Both the position numbers and the translations under genes were made by a program. The notes beneath the pieces are model-generated. The model searched no databases. It saw only the letters and a list, made by a program, of their open reading frames with translations, and was not told the origin of the DNA. Source: Bryobacter aggregatus MPL3 (GTDB lineage: Bacteria; Acidobacteriota; Terriglobia; Bryobacterales; Bryobacteraceae). Taken from it: a stretch of DNA of 64,000 bases. Location of the stretch: assembly GCF_000702445.1 (NCBI RefSeq), contig NZ_JNIF01000003.1, positions 2,914,001 through 2,978,000 on the forward strand. The letters run 5' to 3'. Shown here piece by piece: positions 8,547 to 16,940 of the stretch. Each line of letters begins with the position of its first letter. Within the stretch, counting starts at the first letter, position 1.

Positions 8547-9638
8547 ATGGCCATTTCCACTCCGCGAACTAACTACTACGGCTTGATCCTGGCCGGAGGC
8601 CGGGGCACCCGTTTCTGGCCCCGCAGCCGCAAGGCGAAAGCGAAGCAGGTGCTCAATTTCTTTGGCGAGCGCAGCCTCATCCAGCAGACCGTGGACCGGC
8701 TGCGGCCGCTGCTTCCTCCAGAGCGCATCTGGATCCTGACCAATGAGCATTTGAAGGATGAGATTGCGCGGCAGTTGCCCGAAGTGCCGAAGCGCCAGAT
8801 CATCGCGGAGCCCGCGGCGCGCAATACGGCGCCTGCCATCGCGCTCGCCTGTCAGATGCTGCAGAGCCTCGATCCTGGGGCCGTGCTGGGCATTTTCCCG
8901 GCCGATCAGATCATCTCCCGTCCGGCGGTCTATCTGCGCGCTGTCAGGCCCGCCTTCCGCGCTGCCTCGCAGGGCGAGATGGTGGTGCTGGGTATCAAGC
9001 CACGTTATCCCGAAACCGGGTTCGGCTACATCGAATTTCCCAAGAAGACGAGCTTCGGCAACCTCGAGCCGGTGGCGATCTCCCGCTTCCGCGAGAAGCC
9101 CGATCTGCCGACGGCCAAGAAGTTCTTCAAGAGCGGTAACTATTACTGGAATGCGGGCATGTTCTTCTGGCAGGCTTCGCGGCTGCTCGAAGCACTGGAG
9201 ACGCATCTGCCCAAGACGGCAAAGCTGATCAAGAGCCTGCCGCCCTTCCTGAGCCCGGACTTCTTTCCGGAACTGAGTCGCGTTTTCCCGTTATGCGAGA
9301 ACATCTCGATCGACTACGCAGTGCTTGAGAAAGAGCCTGGCATCCTTGGGGTTCCGGCGCCCGAATTCGGCTGGAACGACGTCGGAAGCTGGAGCGCTGT
9401 TTACGACTTGCAGAAGCATGATGCAGAAGGCAATGCGAGCCGTGGCGAAGCGATTTTTGAGGCGAGCAAGGGCAATTATGTGGATGCCCCTGGCAAACTG
9501 GTGGCGCTGCTTGGCTGCGAGAATCTCGTTGTGGTCGATACCCCCGATGCGCTGCTTGTGCTCGATCGCAGCCAGGCCCAAAATGTGGGCCAGATTGTGA
9601 AACTGCTCGAAAAACAACGCCGCGACAGCTTACTCTAG
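8547..9638 (+). CDS. manC: Mannose-1-phosphate guanylyltransferase
   Basis: 363 residues, the size of single-domain GDP-mannose pyrophosphorylases. It makes GDP-mannose from GTP and mannose-1-phosphate for polysaccharide or glycan synthesis. The N-terminus has the nucleotidyltransferase motif LILAGGRGTRFWP with a following lysine-rich loop (KAKAKQ). AEPAARNTAPAI, FREKPDLPTA, YYWNAGMFFW and EFGWNDVGSW are the characteristic later motifs. The isomerase domain found in fused enzymes is absent. It lies eight bases after the second lepB. Confidence 0.93.
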   Translation: MAISTPRTNYYGLILAGGRGTRFWPRSRKAKAKQVLNFFGERSLIQQTVDRLRPLLPPERIWILTNEHLKDEIARQLPEVPKRQIIAEPAARNTAPAIALACQMLQSLDPGAVLGIFPADQIISRPAVYLRAVRPAFRAASQGEMVVLGIKPRYPETGFGYIEFPKKTSFGNLEPVAISRFREKPDLPTAKKFFKSGNYYWNAGMFFWQASRLLEALETHLPKTAKLIKSLPPFLSPDFFPELSRVFPLCENISIDYAVLEKEPGILGVPAPEFGWNDVGSWSAVYDLQKHDAEGNASRGEAIFEASKGNYVDAPGKLVALLGCENLVVVDTPDALLVLDRSQAQNVGQIVKLLEKQRRDSLL

Positions 9639-9643
9639 TTGCG

Positions 9644-10663
9644 ATGAATCGAATTCGCGTTGCCCTCGTTGGCTATGGCCTGGGTGGGAAAGTTTTCCAT
9701 GCCCCGCTGATTGCTTCTATTCCGGAATTTGAACTGACCGCCATTGTCTCCTCCCGCAGGGAGCAGATCGCTGCCGATTTTCCGGGCCGTGTGATGGGCG
9801 ATCGCACGGAGGGCGCAGACCTGGTGGTCATCAGCACCCCCGATGCCACTCATTACCCGCTGGCCGCCGCCGCACTGGAAGCTGGCCAACACGTCGTGGT
9901 GGACAAACCCTTCACCCTGAATCTCGACGAAGCAAAGCGCCTGGCACGGCTCGCAGAAGAGCAAGGACGATTGCTCTCGGTCTACCAGAATCGCCGCTGG
10001 GATAGCGACTTCCTCGGGCTGCAGGAGATTGTTGCCAGTGGACGGCTGGGGCAGATCACCCAGTTTGAATCGCGCATCGATCGTTATCGTCCGGAGGTCC
10101 GCCAGGGGACTTGGCGGGAGGGAAACCCCGACGCACCTGCCTTCTGGTTCGATCTTGGAGCCCATCTGGCCGATCAGGCGATCGAGTTATTCGGCGTGCC
10201 CGAGGCCGTCAGCCTCTTCACCGCGACTGTGCGTCCCACTGCCTCCGTCGAGGACTGGTTCCATGCGATCCTGCACTACCCAAAGGTTTGTGTCAGCCTT
10301 CATGCCAGTGCGCTGGTGCCTGGCGATACGCCGCGCTTTGCGGTCCATGGCATCGAGGGTTCCTGGATCAAGTACGGTGCTGATGTTCAGGAGGATCAGG
10401 CGAAGGCGGGCATGCTTCGTTCCGATGCTGCTTTTGGCGTAGATCCGCGGCCAGGATTCTTTACGCCGTCCTCGACCCGCGTTGCCGAGCCGATTCCTGT
10501 TCCCACGGGCGATCATGCGGGCTACTATCGCGCGGTTCGTGACGCGCTTGTGCATGGAGCGGCTAATCCGGTACCGCCTTCCCGCGCGGTCACGAATATG
10601 GCTGTGCTCGAGGCGGGCGCCCGGTCGCTGGTGACAGGCCGGCCAGAGATCCCCGAAAACTAA
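9644..10663 (+). CDS. Cytoplasmic Gfo/Idh/MocA-family oxidoreductase
   Basis: 339 residues without a signal sequence. The NAD(P)-binding N-terminus reads VALVGYGLGGKVFHAPLI, which resembles the YdgJ/YhhX branch. The family lysine is in VVDKPFTLN. The C-terminal domain carries FDLGAHLADQ, with the catalytic-site histidine usual for the family. The start is five bases after manC, so the two are probably co-transcribed. The substrate is unknown. The stop codon merges into a strong hairpin, closing the housekeeping run. Confidence 0.88.
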   Translation: MNRIRVALVGYGLGGKVFHAPLIASIPEFELTAIVSSRREQIAADFPGRVMGDRTEGADLVVISTPDATHYPLAAAALEAGQHVVVDKPFTLNLDEAKRLARLAEEQGRLLSVYQNRRWDSDFLGLQEIVASGRLGQITQFESRIDRYRPEVRQGTWREGNPDAPAFWFDLGAHLADQAIELFGVPEAVSLFTATVRPTASVEDWFHAILHYPKVCVSLHASALVPGDTPRFAVHGIEGSWIKYGADVQEDQAKAGMLRSDAAFGVDPRPGFFTPSSTRVAEPIPVPTGDHAGYYRAVRDALVHGAANPVPPSRAVTNMAVLEAGARSLVTGRPEIPEN

Positions 10664-10700
10664 CAAAGCCGTCCGCGGGAATCCCTGCGGACGGCTTTGT
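10663..10700. terminator. Strong hairpin, probable bidirectional terminator
   Basis: Bases 10663-10679 pair with 10684-10700 in a 17-bp stem with a single G-U pair and a four-base loop. The ascending arm begins with ACAAA and the descending arm ends TTTGT. It lies between the convergent oxidoreductase gene (+) and the Lys-rich small gene (-). No long T-run follows on the plus strand, so efficiency is uncertain. Confidence 0.75.
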
Positions 10701-10738
10701 CATTTCAAAAAAGCGAAAGGGAGAGCGAAAAGCCCAGA

Positions 10739-10888
10739 CTAAGCAGGCTTCTTCTTCTCTTCCATCTTGCCTTCGCCCTTCTTCTTCTTCTTCTTTTCTT
10801 CCTTCTTGGGTTCGTCCTTGCCAAACGACACGGTCGCGACACCCAACATCAGGGACATAGCCAGCAGAACAGACGCAAACTTCTTCAT
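10739..10888 (-). CDS. Tiny exported Lys/Glu-rich protein
   Basis: 49 residues from the ATG at 10888 to the TAG at 10739. The N-terminus MKKFASVLLAMSLMLGVATVSFG is a textbook Sec signal peptide. The mature part, about 26 residues, consists almost only of Lys and Glu with one Met and a few Pro and Gly (KKEEKKKKKKGEG). AGGAG lies about eight bases before the ATG, supporting translation. The mature peptide would be strongly basic and disordered in the periplasm. No function can be assigned; charge-based binding to envelope polymers or RNA is speculation. Confidence 0.7.
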   Translation of the reverse strand: MKKFASVLLAMSLMLGVATVSFGKDEPKKEEKKKKKKGEGKMEEKKKPA

Positions 10889-11019
10889 TGGTACTTTTTC
10901 TCCTACTTGAATCAGCGGTTGTGAACTCGCTGTACGAATATTACCCAGTCCCTGAGCCGTTTGTCCTTAAGTTTCAATTAAAGTTTTTCAACACGTGAGT
11001 TGATTTTGCTGTGAGCGCC

Positions 11020-11415
11020 CTACTTTGTGGGGTCCAGTTTCTTGCGGACTTCTGCAGCCCGCTTGTCGTCGGGCGCGAGTTCGAGGAACTTGGTCCAGGC
11101 CTCTTTCTTGCCTTTTTGGTTGCCGGCGCGCTCGCGGGCCTTGCCTAATTCATAGAGAGCGTCGGCGCTGGTGGGGTCCCAATAGGTGGCTTCGAGGAAG
11201 CGGCCCGAGGCTGCCCGGTAACTCCCTTTTTTCATGTAGTAAAGCCCGATCTTGATCTCTTTCTGCGCCTGCAGCGGGTTGAATTCGTATTCTTTCTTTT
11301 CCTTCATGAGCGTTTCGTCTTCTTCGGGCGGTTCGACTGGTGCGGGCGGCTGTTGCTGACCGGAAAGAAGTCCCGCGAAGAGACAGAACGAAGCGAATTT
11401 CAAACGTCGTGCCAC
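11020..11415 (-). CDS. Secreted TPR-repeat protein
   Basis: About 131 residues. The GTG at 11415 gives an export signal (ARRLKFASFCLFAGLLSG). An ATG at 11436 is also in frame but would overlap the divergent uvrC start by two bases. After a Pro/Glu linker come two helical repeats with TPR character (KIGLYYMKKGSYRAASGRFLEA; SADALYELGKARERAGNQKGKKEAWTKFLEL is the second region). The Cys in the leader is not in a convincing lipobox. TPR proteins mediate protein contacts; the partner is unknown. Confidence 0.8.
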   Translation of the reverse strand: MARRLKFASFCLFAGLLSGQQQPPAPVEPPEEDETLMKEKKEYEFNPLQAQKEIKIGLYYMKKGSYRAASGRFLEATYWDPTSADALYELGKARERAGNQKGKKEAWTKFLELAPDDKRAAEVRKKLDPTK

Positions 11416-11434
11416 AATTAAATTGTAGTCCCCC

Positions 11435-13246
11435 ATGAATTGGATCGATATCCTCAAGGAAAAAGTCACCCAATTCCCAACTGGGCCTGGCGTGTACCTT
11501 TGGACCGACGCAAAGCAGACGGTCCTCTACGTTGGCAAGGCGAAGAATCTGCGGGCCCGCGTGCGCAGTTACTTCAACGACGACCGGCTGATCGAAGCGA
11601 AGACCGGCACGCTGGTTCACGAGGCCCGCGACGTCAGCTACATCCTGGTGGACAACGAGAAGGAAGCGCTTGGTCTTGAGAACAATCTCATCAAGCAGCA
11701 CAAGCCGCGTTTCAACATCCTGTTGCGCGACGACAAAACGTACCCGTACATCAAGATCACAAACGAGAAGTATCCGCGGGTTTATGTCACGCGCCGGGTG
11801 CGCAAGGACGGCACTTACTACGGGCCTTACTTTCCGGCGAACCTCGCGTATCGCCTGGTGAACTTCATTCATCGTCACTTCAAAATTCCGAGTTGCAAGG
11901 TGGATCTCAACCGGAATCATACGCACCCTTGCCTCGAGTTCCACATCCATCGCTGCCATGGTCCGTGTGTGAAAGGGCTGGCCGATGACGGCGCGTATCA
12001 GGCTTCGGTGAACGATGTCCGGCGCTTTCTCGAAGGCAAGTTGAAAGATCTGACGAAGAATCTGGAGGCGCGCCGGGACGAGGCTGCGGAGAATCTGGAG
12101 TTTGAACGGGCGGCTTCGCTACGCGATCTGATTACGACGGTGGAGGAGATGGAGCAGCGCCAGAAGGTGGCTGCGGCCGAAGGGGACGACACGGATATCT
12201 TTGCGTTCTACGCCGAGCCTCCGCTGGTGGCGGTGAACCTGTTCCACCTGCGCCGGGGGCGGATCGTCGATCGCCGCGAGTTCTTCTGGGAAGACATTCC
12301 CCACTTCGATCCGAGCGACTTCTTTCAACAGTTACTCGTCCAGGTCTATCTGAACCAGCAGCACATCCCCGGCTCTATCCATGTGCCGATCGACTTTGAG
12401 GATCGCGATGTCCTGGAGGAATTGCTGACGGAGAAGCGCGGGCGCAAGTGCGAGATCCACACGCCGCAGCGAGGCGGCAAGAAGGCGATGCTGGGGCTGG
12501 TGGAGACGAATGCGCGGCATAGTTTCGAGCAGCGATTCCGGGTGCTGCGGCCTTCGTCGGATGCGATCAAAGAAGCGCTGAAGGATGCCTTGAATCTCGA
12601 AGACGCACCACGGCGCATTGAGTGCTTTGACATCTCGCACATCCAGGGCACCGACAAGGTGGCTTCGATGGTGGTGTGGGAAGACGGCAAGATGAAGAAG
12701 GCGGACTACCGCAAGTTCATCATCAAGACGGTGATCGGCAACGATGACTTCGCCTCGATGCGCGAGGTGGTGACGCGGCGCTATAGCCGTTTGAAGGACG
12801 AAGGGTTGCCGATGCCGGGGCTGGTGTTGATCGATGGTGGCCTGGGACAGTTGCATGCTGCGGCTGAGGCGCTGGAGGCGATTGGGATTATCAATCAGCC
12901 GCTCGCCTCGATCGCCAAGCGCGAGGAGATCATCTATGTCTTTGGACAGGAGGATGATCCGGCGATGCTCGACCGGCACAATCCGGTGCTGCATCTGATC
13001 CAGACGATTCGCGATGAGGCACATCGCTTTGCAGTCACCTTCCACCGCACCCGCCGCAATGCGAGCCGCCTGACGAGCGAGCTGGAAGCGATTCCGGGCA
13101 TTGGGAAAATTACAATGCGCAAGCTGCTGACGCAGTTTGGGTCGCCGGAGCAGGTGAAGGGGACTTCGCTCGAGGCGCTGTCGGCGGCGATTGGGCCTGC
13201 GGCGGCGCGGCGGGTGCTGGACTTCTATCAGTCGCAGCCGGGATAG
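11435..13246 (+). CDS. uvrC: Excinuclease ABC subunit C
   Basis: 603 residues, normal length. UvrC makes both incisions around bulky DNA lesions after UvrA2B loading. The N-terminal GIY-YIG nuclease is seen as GVYLWTD...LYVGKAKNLRARV, with its glutamate in EALGLENNLIK. The UVR motif that contacts UvrB lies near 200-235 (NLEFERAASLRDLI). The C-terminal RNase H-like nuclease shows CFDISHIQGT and LVLIDGGLGQL, followed by helix-hairpin-helix motifs near 555-595 (IPGIGKITMRKLL). The two cysteines of HRCHGPC near 171-176 match the cluster-binding region found in many UvrC. Confidence 0.97.
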   Translation: MNWIDILKEKVTQFPTGPGVYLWTDAKQTVLYVGKAKNLRARVRSYFNDDRLIEAKTGTLVHEARDVSYILVDNEKEALGLENNLIKQHKPRFNILLRDDKTYPYIKITNEKYPRVYVTRRVRKDGTYYGPYFPANLAYRLVNFIHRHFKIPSCKVDLNRNHTHPCLEFHIHRCHGPCVKGLADDGAYQASVNDVRRFLEGKLKDLTKNLEARRDEAAENLEFERAASLRDLITTVEEMEQRQKVAAAEGDDTDIFAFYAEPPLVAVNLFHLRRGRIVDRREFFWEDIPHFDPSDFFQQLLVQVYLNQQHIPGSIHVPIDFEDRDVLEELLTEKRGRKCEIHTPQRGGKKAMLGLVETNARHSFEQRFRVLRPSSDAIKEALKDALNLEDAPRRIECFDISHIQGTDKVASMVVWEDGKMKKADYRKFIIKTVIGNDDFASMREVVTRRYSRLKDEGLPMPGLVLIDGGLGQLHAAAEALEAIGIINQPLASIAKREEIIYVFGQEDDPAMLDRHNPVLHLIQTIRDEAHRFAVTFHRTRRNASRLTSELEAIPGIGKITMRKLLTQFGSPEQVKGTSLEALSAAIGPAAARRVLDFYQSQPG

Positions 13247-13276
13247 AAGTGAGTTCCTTCTGTTAGTCTCGGGCTT

Positions 13277-13861
13277 ATGTTTCCTGCGATTCTGGTGTTA
13301 CTTCTTGTCGCCCAGAACCCTACGTCAAGCGAACTCATGACAAGGGCTGGGAAAGCCTTCGCTGCTGACGATTTTGTTGCGGCCGAGCGGGACTTACGCG
13401 CTGTGGTGCAGATGGAGCCCTCTAATTTTGATGCGCAGAGTTATCTGGGGCATGCGCTGTTTCGTCAGGAGAAGTATCAAGAGGCCATTGCACCTTACGA
13501 GAAGGCGCTTGCCCTGGAGGGCAAGACGAAGAAGCTGGTGATGCAGGAGCATCGGATTCTGATCGATCAACTGGTCATGTCTTATGGACTCACCGGGAAT
13601 CTGGCCAAGGTGCATCGACTGCTCGACGAGGCAATCCAACGGGACCCTGAGTACCCTCTGAACTACTACAATCGCGCCTGTGCGTTTGCCGAAGCCGGGG
13701 AGAAGCAGAAAGCTTTGACGAACCTCGAACTCGCGTTTGCCCGGAAGAAGAACATTCTGAAGGGAGAGCAGATGCCAGAGCCACTGAAAGATTCTTCGTT
13801 TCAGCGCTACCTTCGGGATGCGGACTTCCTCGCCCTCATGAAGAAGCTGGGGCTGGGCTGA
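13277..13861 (+). CDS. Secreted TPR-repeat protein
   Basis: 194 residues. A short hydrophobic leader (MFPAILVLLLVAQ) is followed by at least three TPR-like helical pairs between about 20 and 145, for example NFDAQSYLGHALFRQEKYQEAIAP. The C-terminal segment ends DADFLALMKKLGLG, a form common in Solibacter-like TPR proteins. It starts 30 bases after uvrC and runs into the next exported protein. Its partner is unknown. Confidence 0.82.
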   Translation: MFPAILVLLLVAQNPTSSELMTRAGKAFAADDFVAAERDLRAVVQMEPSNFDAQSYLGHALFRQEKYQEAIAPYEKALALEGKTKKLVMQEHRILIDQLVMSYGLTGNLAKVHRLLDEAIQRDPEYPLNYYNRACAFAEAGEKQKALTNLELAFARKKNILKGEQMPEPLKDSSFQRYLRDADFLALMKKLGLG

Positions 13862-13872
13862 TCAAGGCGACA

Positions 13873-15117
13873 ATGAAGGGGAATGGATTGGTTCTTACAT
13901 CTCTCATGAAACTCCTCTTCTGCCTTGTTAGCTTCAGTCTTCTCGCCAGCGCGCAAGATTATCTCCTCCTCTCCGATGTCCTGAAGGAGGTTTCGGACAA
14001 GCCCGAGTTCATCAATACTTTGGTGGACCGGTTTGGAGTGCTCGATGCGGAGCAGGTGACGAAGCTTCGAGGCTACATTCGAGACAAGCAATGGAAGATG
14101 GTGGACTCTTTTCCTGGCCTAACCGTGAAAGAGTTGGGCCGCAGCATTCGCCTGGCGGGGAAGCTTCTGCCGAAGCCGAAGCCGGAGCACTCCGAGACGA
14201 TCGACTTTACCGTGCCGCCGCTGAAAGACCTCGGTTATGGCTTGGCCTTTGGCGATGAAGTGGACCCCAAGCTGGCGCCGCTGCACAAAGACAGCGTGGA
14301 GCTTGCCACGCGGCTGAATGAGCCGCATCCTGAAAAACTGCTGGCAGAGTTACAGCAGAGCGGCCATACCGTGGAGATTCGCGATGCCCGCTATTTTTCG
14401 AATTTTGGCGATCTGAAGTACAAGGGCAGGGATGTGCTGACGCCCTTCTGGCTCGATACCGGGATTCCGATTCCGGGGCAGAAGCGGAATCTTCTGGTGC
14501 CCGCGCCGCACTCGCAACACGCCATTCTAGTGAATGGCCCCAAGTACCAGGCGGCACTCTGTTTCTATTTTGGGATCGATGGACGCGCCATCGTCCGGCC
14601 GATCGATACGAAGGACCAGGGTTGGGTGATGGGACATGTGGCGCATGTCTACCAGGGCGCGCAGGCCTTGGAGGCGATGCGGATGATCGGGGAAGTGATC
14701 CGCGTCTATGCTGCGATCCAGAAGGCGAATCCCGATCTGCCTTTCGGCGGGTATTACGTGCTTGGTGTTTGCAACGACCCGGGGGCGATTGTCGAGATGA
14801 AGATGACCGGCAAGACGACGCTTTACCCGCTGACGCTGGACCGCAAGTACTTTGCCGGACAGGGCGAGGTGACCGAGATTGTGAACCAACTGCCGCAGGA
14901 TGAAGTGTCCACTGACAAGGCGCGCGTGATCGCCTCGATGCCGGTGGATGACCTGAAGCAAATTCCGATCGCGAGTTTGCGGTCTGACCTGCTGATTGTG
15001 CGCAGCGCGCCGGATGTGGCTCCGCGTGGCTTTTCACCCTGGCTCGCGCTCGGCTTCTTGCCGATTCTGATTGGCGGCTATTTCATCTGGCGCAGCTTCT
15101 CTGCCGCGTCACGATAA
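13873..15117 (+). CDS. Exported, C-terminally membrane-anchored protein of unknown function
   Basis: 414 residues from the ATG at 13873, which has AAGG upstream. The ATG at 13906 gives a tidier leader (MKLLFCLVSFSLLASAQD) and is the alternative. A long extracytoplasmic region follows and a single C-terminal membrane segment lies near 388-405 (WLALGFLPILIGGYFIW), so it is a bitopic or tail-anchored protein. I recognise no domain. The last 40 bases overlap the 3' end of the convergent M28 peptidase gene on the other strand. Confidence 0.75.
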   Translation: MKGNGLVLTSLMKLLFCLVSFSLLASAQDYLLLSDVLKEVSDKPEFINTLVDRFGVLDAEQVTKLRGYIRDKQWKMVDSFPGLTVKELGRSIRLAGKLLPKPKPEHSETIDFTVPPLKDLGYGLAFGDEVDPKLAPLHKDSVELATRLNEPHPEKLLAELQQSGHTVEIRDARYFSNFGDLKYKGRDVLTPFWLDTGIPIPGQKRNLLVPAPHSQHAILVNGPKYQAALCFYFGIDGRAIVRPIDTKDQGWVMGHVAHVYQGAQALEAMRMIGEVIRVYAAIQKANPDLPFGGYYVLGVCNDPGAIVEMKMTGKTTLYPLTLDRKYFAGQGEVTEIVNQLPQDEVSTDKARVIASMPVDDLKQIPIASLRSDLLIVRSAPDVAPRGFSPWLALGFLPILIGGYFIWRSFSAASR

Positions 15118-16496
15118 GCCTTTACCTTGACCTCATCGGCGTTCCAACGGACTCGCTCCGGCGCGTTTGCCATCAGCAGCGCGCCTTGCGCGATGGTGCG
15201 GGTGATCTTGGCCATGTTGTCGTAGTCGAGCTTATCCCAGTGGTCGCCACGCTCGTGATAGTCGGGGAAGGCATAGGTAACGCTGAGGGTGGTGGAGGGG
15301 ATTCCGGCGGCTGCCAGCGCCGCATTGTCGCTGGCCATGAAGTAAGGCTCGTTGAACTTCTCGTGCTTGACGAGTTTCACCCCGGTTTCCTGGCCGGCCT
15401 CTTCGAGAAAGGTGTGGATGTTGGTGAAGTGGTAGCCGGTGAGGTTGGCCATGCCGACATTGGGGCCTTCACTGGAATCCGTGCGGCCGGTCTGCTCGAG
15501 ATTCAGATCGGCAACGATCTGCCGGAGCGGCACAATCGGATGGTCAGCAAAGTAACGGCTGCCGAGGAGTCCCTTTTCTTCGCCGAAGAAGGCCACAAAG
15601 AGAATACTGCGCTTGGGCTTCCTGTCCACTAGAAGCCTGGCGCTTTCGAGCATGCTGGCTGTGCCGCTGGCATCGTCGTTGGCGCCGTTATAGATGTTGT
15701 CGCCGGGCTGATTGGGACGGATGCCGATGTGGTCGTAGTGAGCGCTGATGACGAGGTACTCGTCCTTCAGGCTGGCATCGCTGCCGGGCAGCAGGCCGAC
15801 GACATTGCGGACGAGTTCCGGCTTGCGGCTGGCCTCACTGAGCTTTACGGTGGCCGTTAACTGTGTGGATGCCTTGAGGAAGTCCTCGGTGGCGGCGTCG
15901 GTGCTGCGCAGCAGTACGGCGCCTGCATTGCTTCTGCCATCGAACTCCAGGCTGACTTGCGGGAGCGGGGCAGGGATGCCGAGCAGTACGATCAGCTTGG
16001 CGCCCTTGGTGGCAAGGCGGTTCATGGCCATCATCGCGCCCGGTCCGGTGACGGGGCCGGAGAGGACAATAACGGGAGCAACGGTTTCCGCGCTGAGGTC
16101 TTTGAGTTCGCTATAGGAGAGCTTCTGCACGGAGGCATCGCTCAAGTCGAGCTTCGAGCCGACATTCCATTGCGCCGTCTCGAGCGGCACCTTCACGGTC
16201 TTGCTGCCGTCACTGAAGCTGAGCTCGAAGCCATGACGCTGGACGTGCCTGGCGATCGCCTTGGCGTCCTGGAAGTAGAAGCCGTTGGCGCCGGGCTTGA
16301 TGCCAATGCGCCGGAATTCACTGGCGATGAACTCGCCGGCGATGGTGAGTCCGGGGGACGGAGTGTCGCGGCCTTCGAGGGCATCGCTCGCTAAAAATGA
16401 GACGATGGCTGCCAAGGCCTTGGGGTCTGCTTCTTTTACGACTTCTGCTGCGCCCAAGCTCAGACAGAGCAGGCCAAGGAACCACTTAGAACTCAT
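15078..16496 (-). CDS. Exported M28-family zinc aminopeptidase
   Basis: About 472 residues from the ATG at 16496 (MSSKWFLGLLCLSLGAAEVV, a signal peptide). A protease-associated insert occupies roughly 110-235. The M28 zinc ligands are visible: SAHYDHIG (His), NGANDDASG (Asp), FFGEEKGLLG (catalytic and bridging Glu), LNLEQTGR (Glu) and YHERGDHWDKL (His). The enzyme should release N-terminal residues from peptides outside the cytoplasm. It is convergent with the upstream gene (40-base overlap) and divergent from the YjbQ gene with about 22 bases between starts. Confidence 0.9.
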   Translation of the reverse strand: MSSKWFLGLLCLSLGAAEVVKEADPKALAAIVSFLASDALEGRDTPSPGLTIAGEFIASEFRRIGIKPGANGFYFQDAKAIARHVQRHGFELSFSDGSKTVKVPLETAQWNVGSKLDLSDASVQKLSYSELKDLSAETVAPVIVLSGPVTGPGAMMAMNRLATKGAKLIVLLGIPAPLPQVSLEFDGRSNAGAVLLRSTDAATEDFLKASTQLTATVKLSEASRKPELVRNVVGLLPGSDASLKDEYLVISAHYDHIGIRPNQPGDNIYNGANDDASGTASMLESARLLVDRKPKRSILFVAFFGEEKGLLGSRYFADHPIVPLRQIVADLNLEQTGRTDSSEGPNVGMANLTGYHFTNIHTFLEEAGQETGVKLVKHEKFNEPYFMASDNAALAAAGIPSTTLSVTYAFPDYHERGDHWDKLDYDNMAKITRTIAQGALLMANAPERVRWNADEVKVKAYRDAAEKLRQMK

Positions 16497-16518
16497 TTCA
16501 ACAGTGTATTCTGATGCC

Positions 16519-16938
16519 TTGCAGCACATTGGTCAACTGAATGTCCCGACTCGAGGCAAGGGACTTTACGATATCACCGCGCAGGTGGCGCGCTGGGTGG
16601 CGGAGCGAACAGATGGAACGGCGCTCCTGACTCTGTTTTGCCGTCATACCTCGGCGTCGCTCACGGTTCAGGAGAACTACGATCCGGATGTGATTGCCGA
16701 CATCCAGACTTTCTTTGAGCATCTGGTGCCTGAGAATCCGCGCCTCTATACGCATACGCTGGAAGGTCCGGACGACATGCCGGCGCACATTCGCACGGTG
16801 CTCACGGGTGTGAATCTGAGCATTCCGGTGGATCGCGGCAAGCTGACTCTCGGCACCTGGCAAGGCATCTATTTGTTTGAGCACCGGCGCGCTGCCCACC
16901 AAAGAAACGTGGTGATACACTTGCTCGCAGAAGACTAA
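16519..16938 (+). CDS. YjbQ / UPF0047 family protein
   Basis: About 139 residues if started at the TTG at 16519, which aligns position for position with the N-terminus of Escherichia coli YjbQ as I recall it. A GTG at 16504 is the alternative; no ATG is suitable. The conserved motifs CRHTSASLTVQENYDPDV, EGPDDMPAHI and LGTWQGIYLFEHR are all present. The family has thiamin-phosphate-synthase-like activity reported in vitro, but its physiological role is unsettled. Two bases separate it from the aldo/keto reductase downstream. Confidence 0.88.
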   Translation: MQHIGQLNVPTRGKGLYDITAQVARWVAERTDGTALLTLFCRHTSASLTVQENYDPDVIADIQTFFEHLVPENPRLYTHTLEGPDDMPAHIRTVLTGVNLSIPVDRGKLTLGTWQGIYLFEHRRAAHQRNVVIHLLAED

Positions 16939-16940
16939 AT

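Noticed and set aside
10697-10924. Plus-strand Leu/Phe-rich frame resembling a membrane peptide
   Set aside because: It is the complement of the Lys-run of the small exported protein, which has a ribosome site and signal peptide on the other strand.
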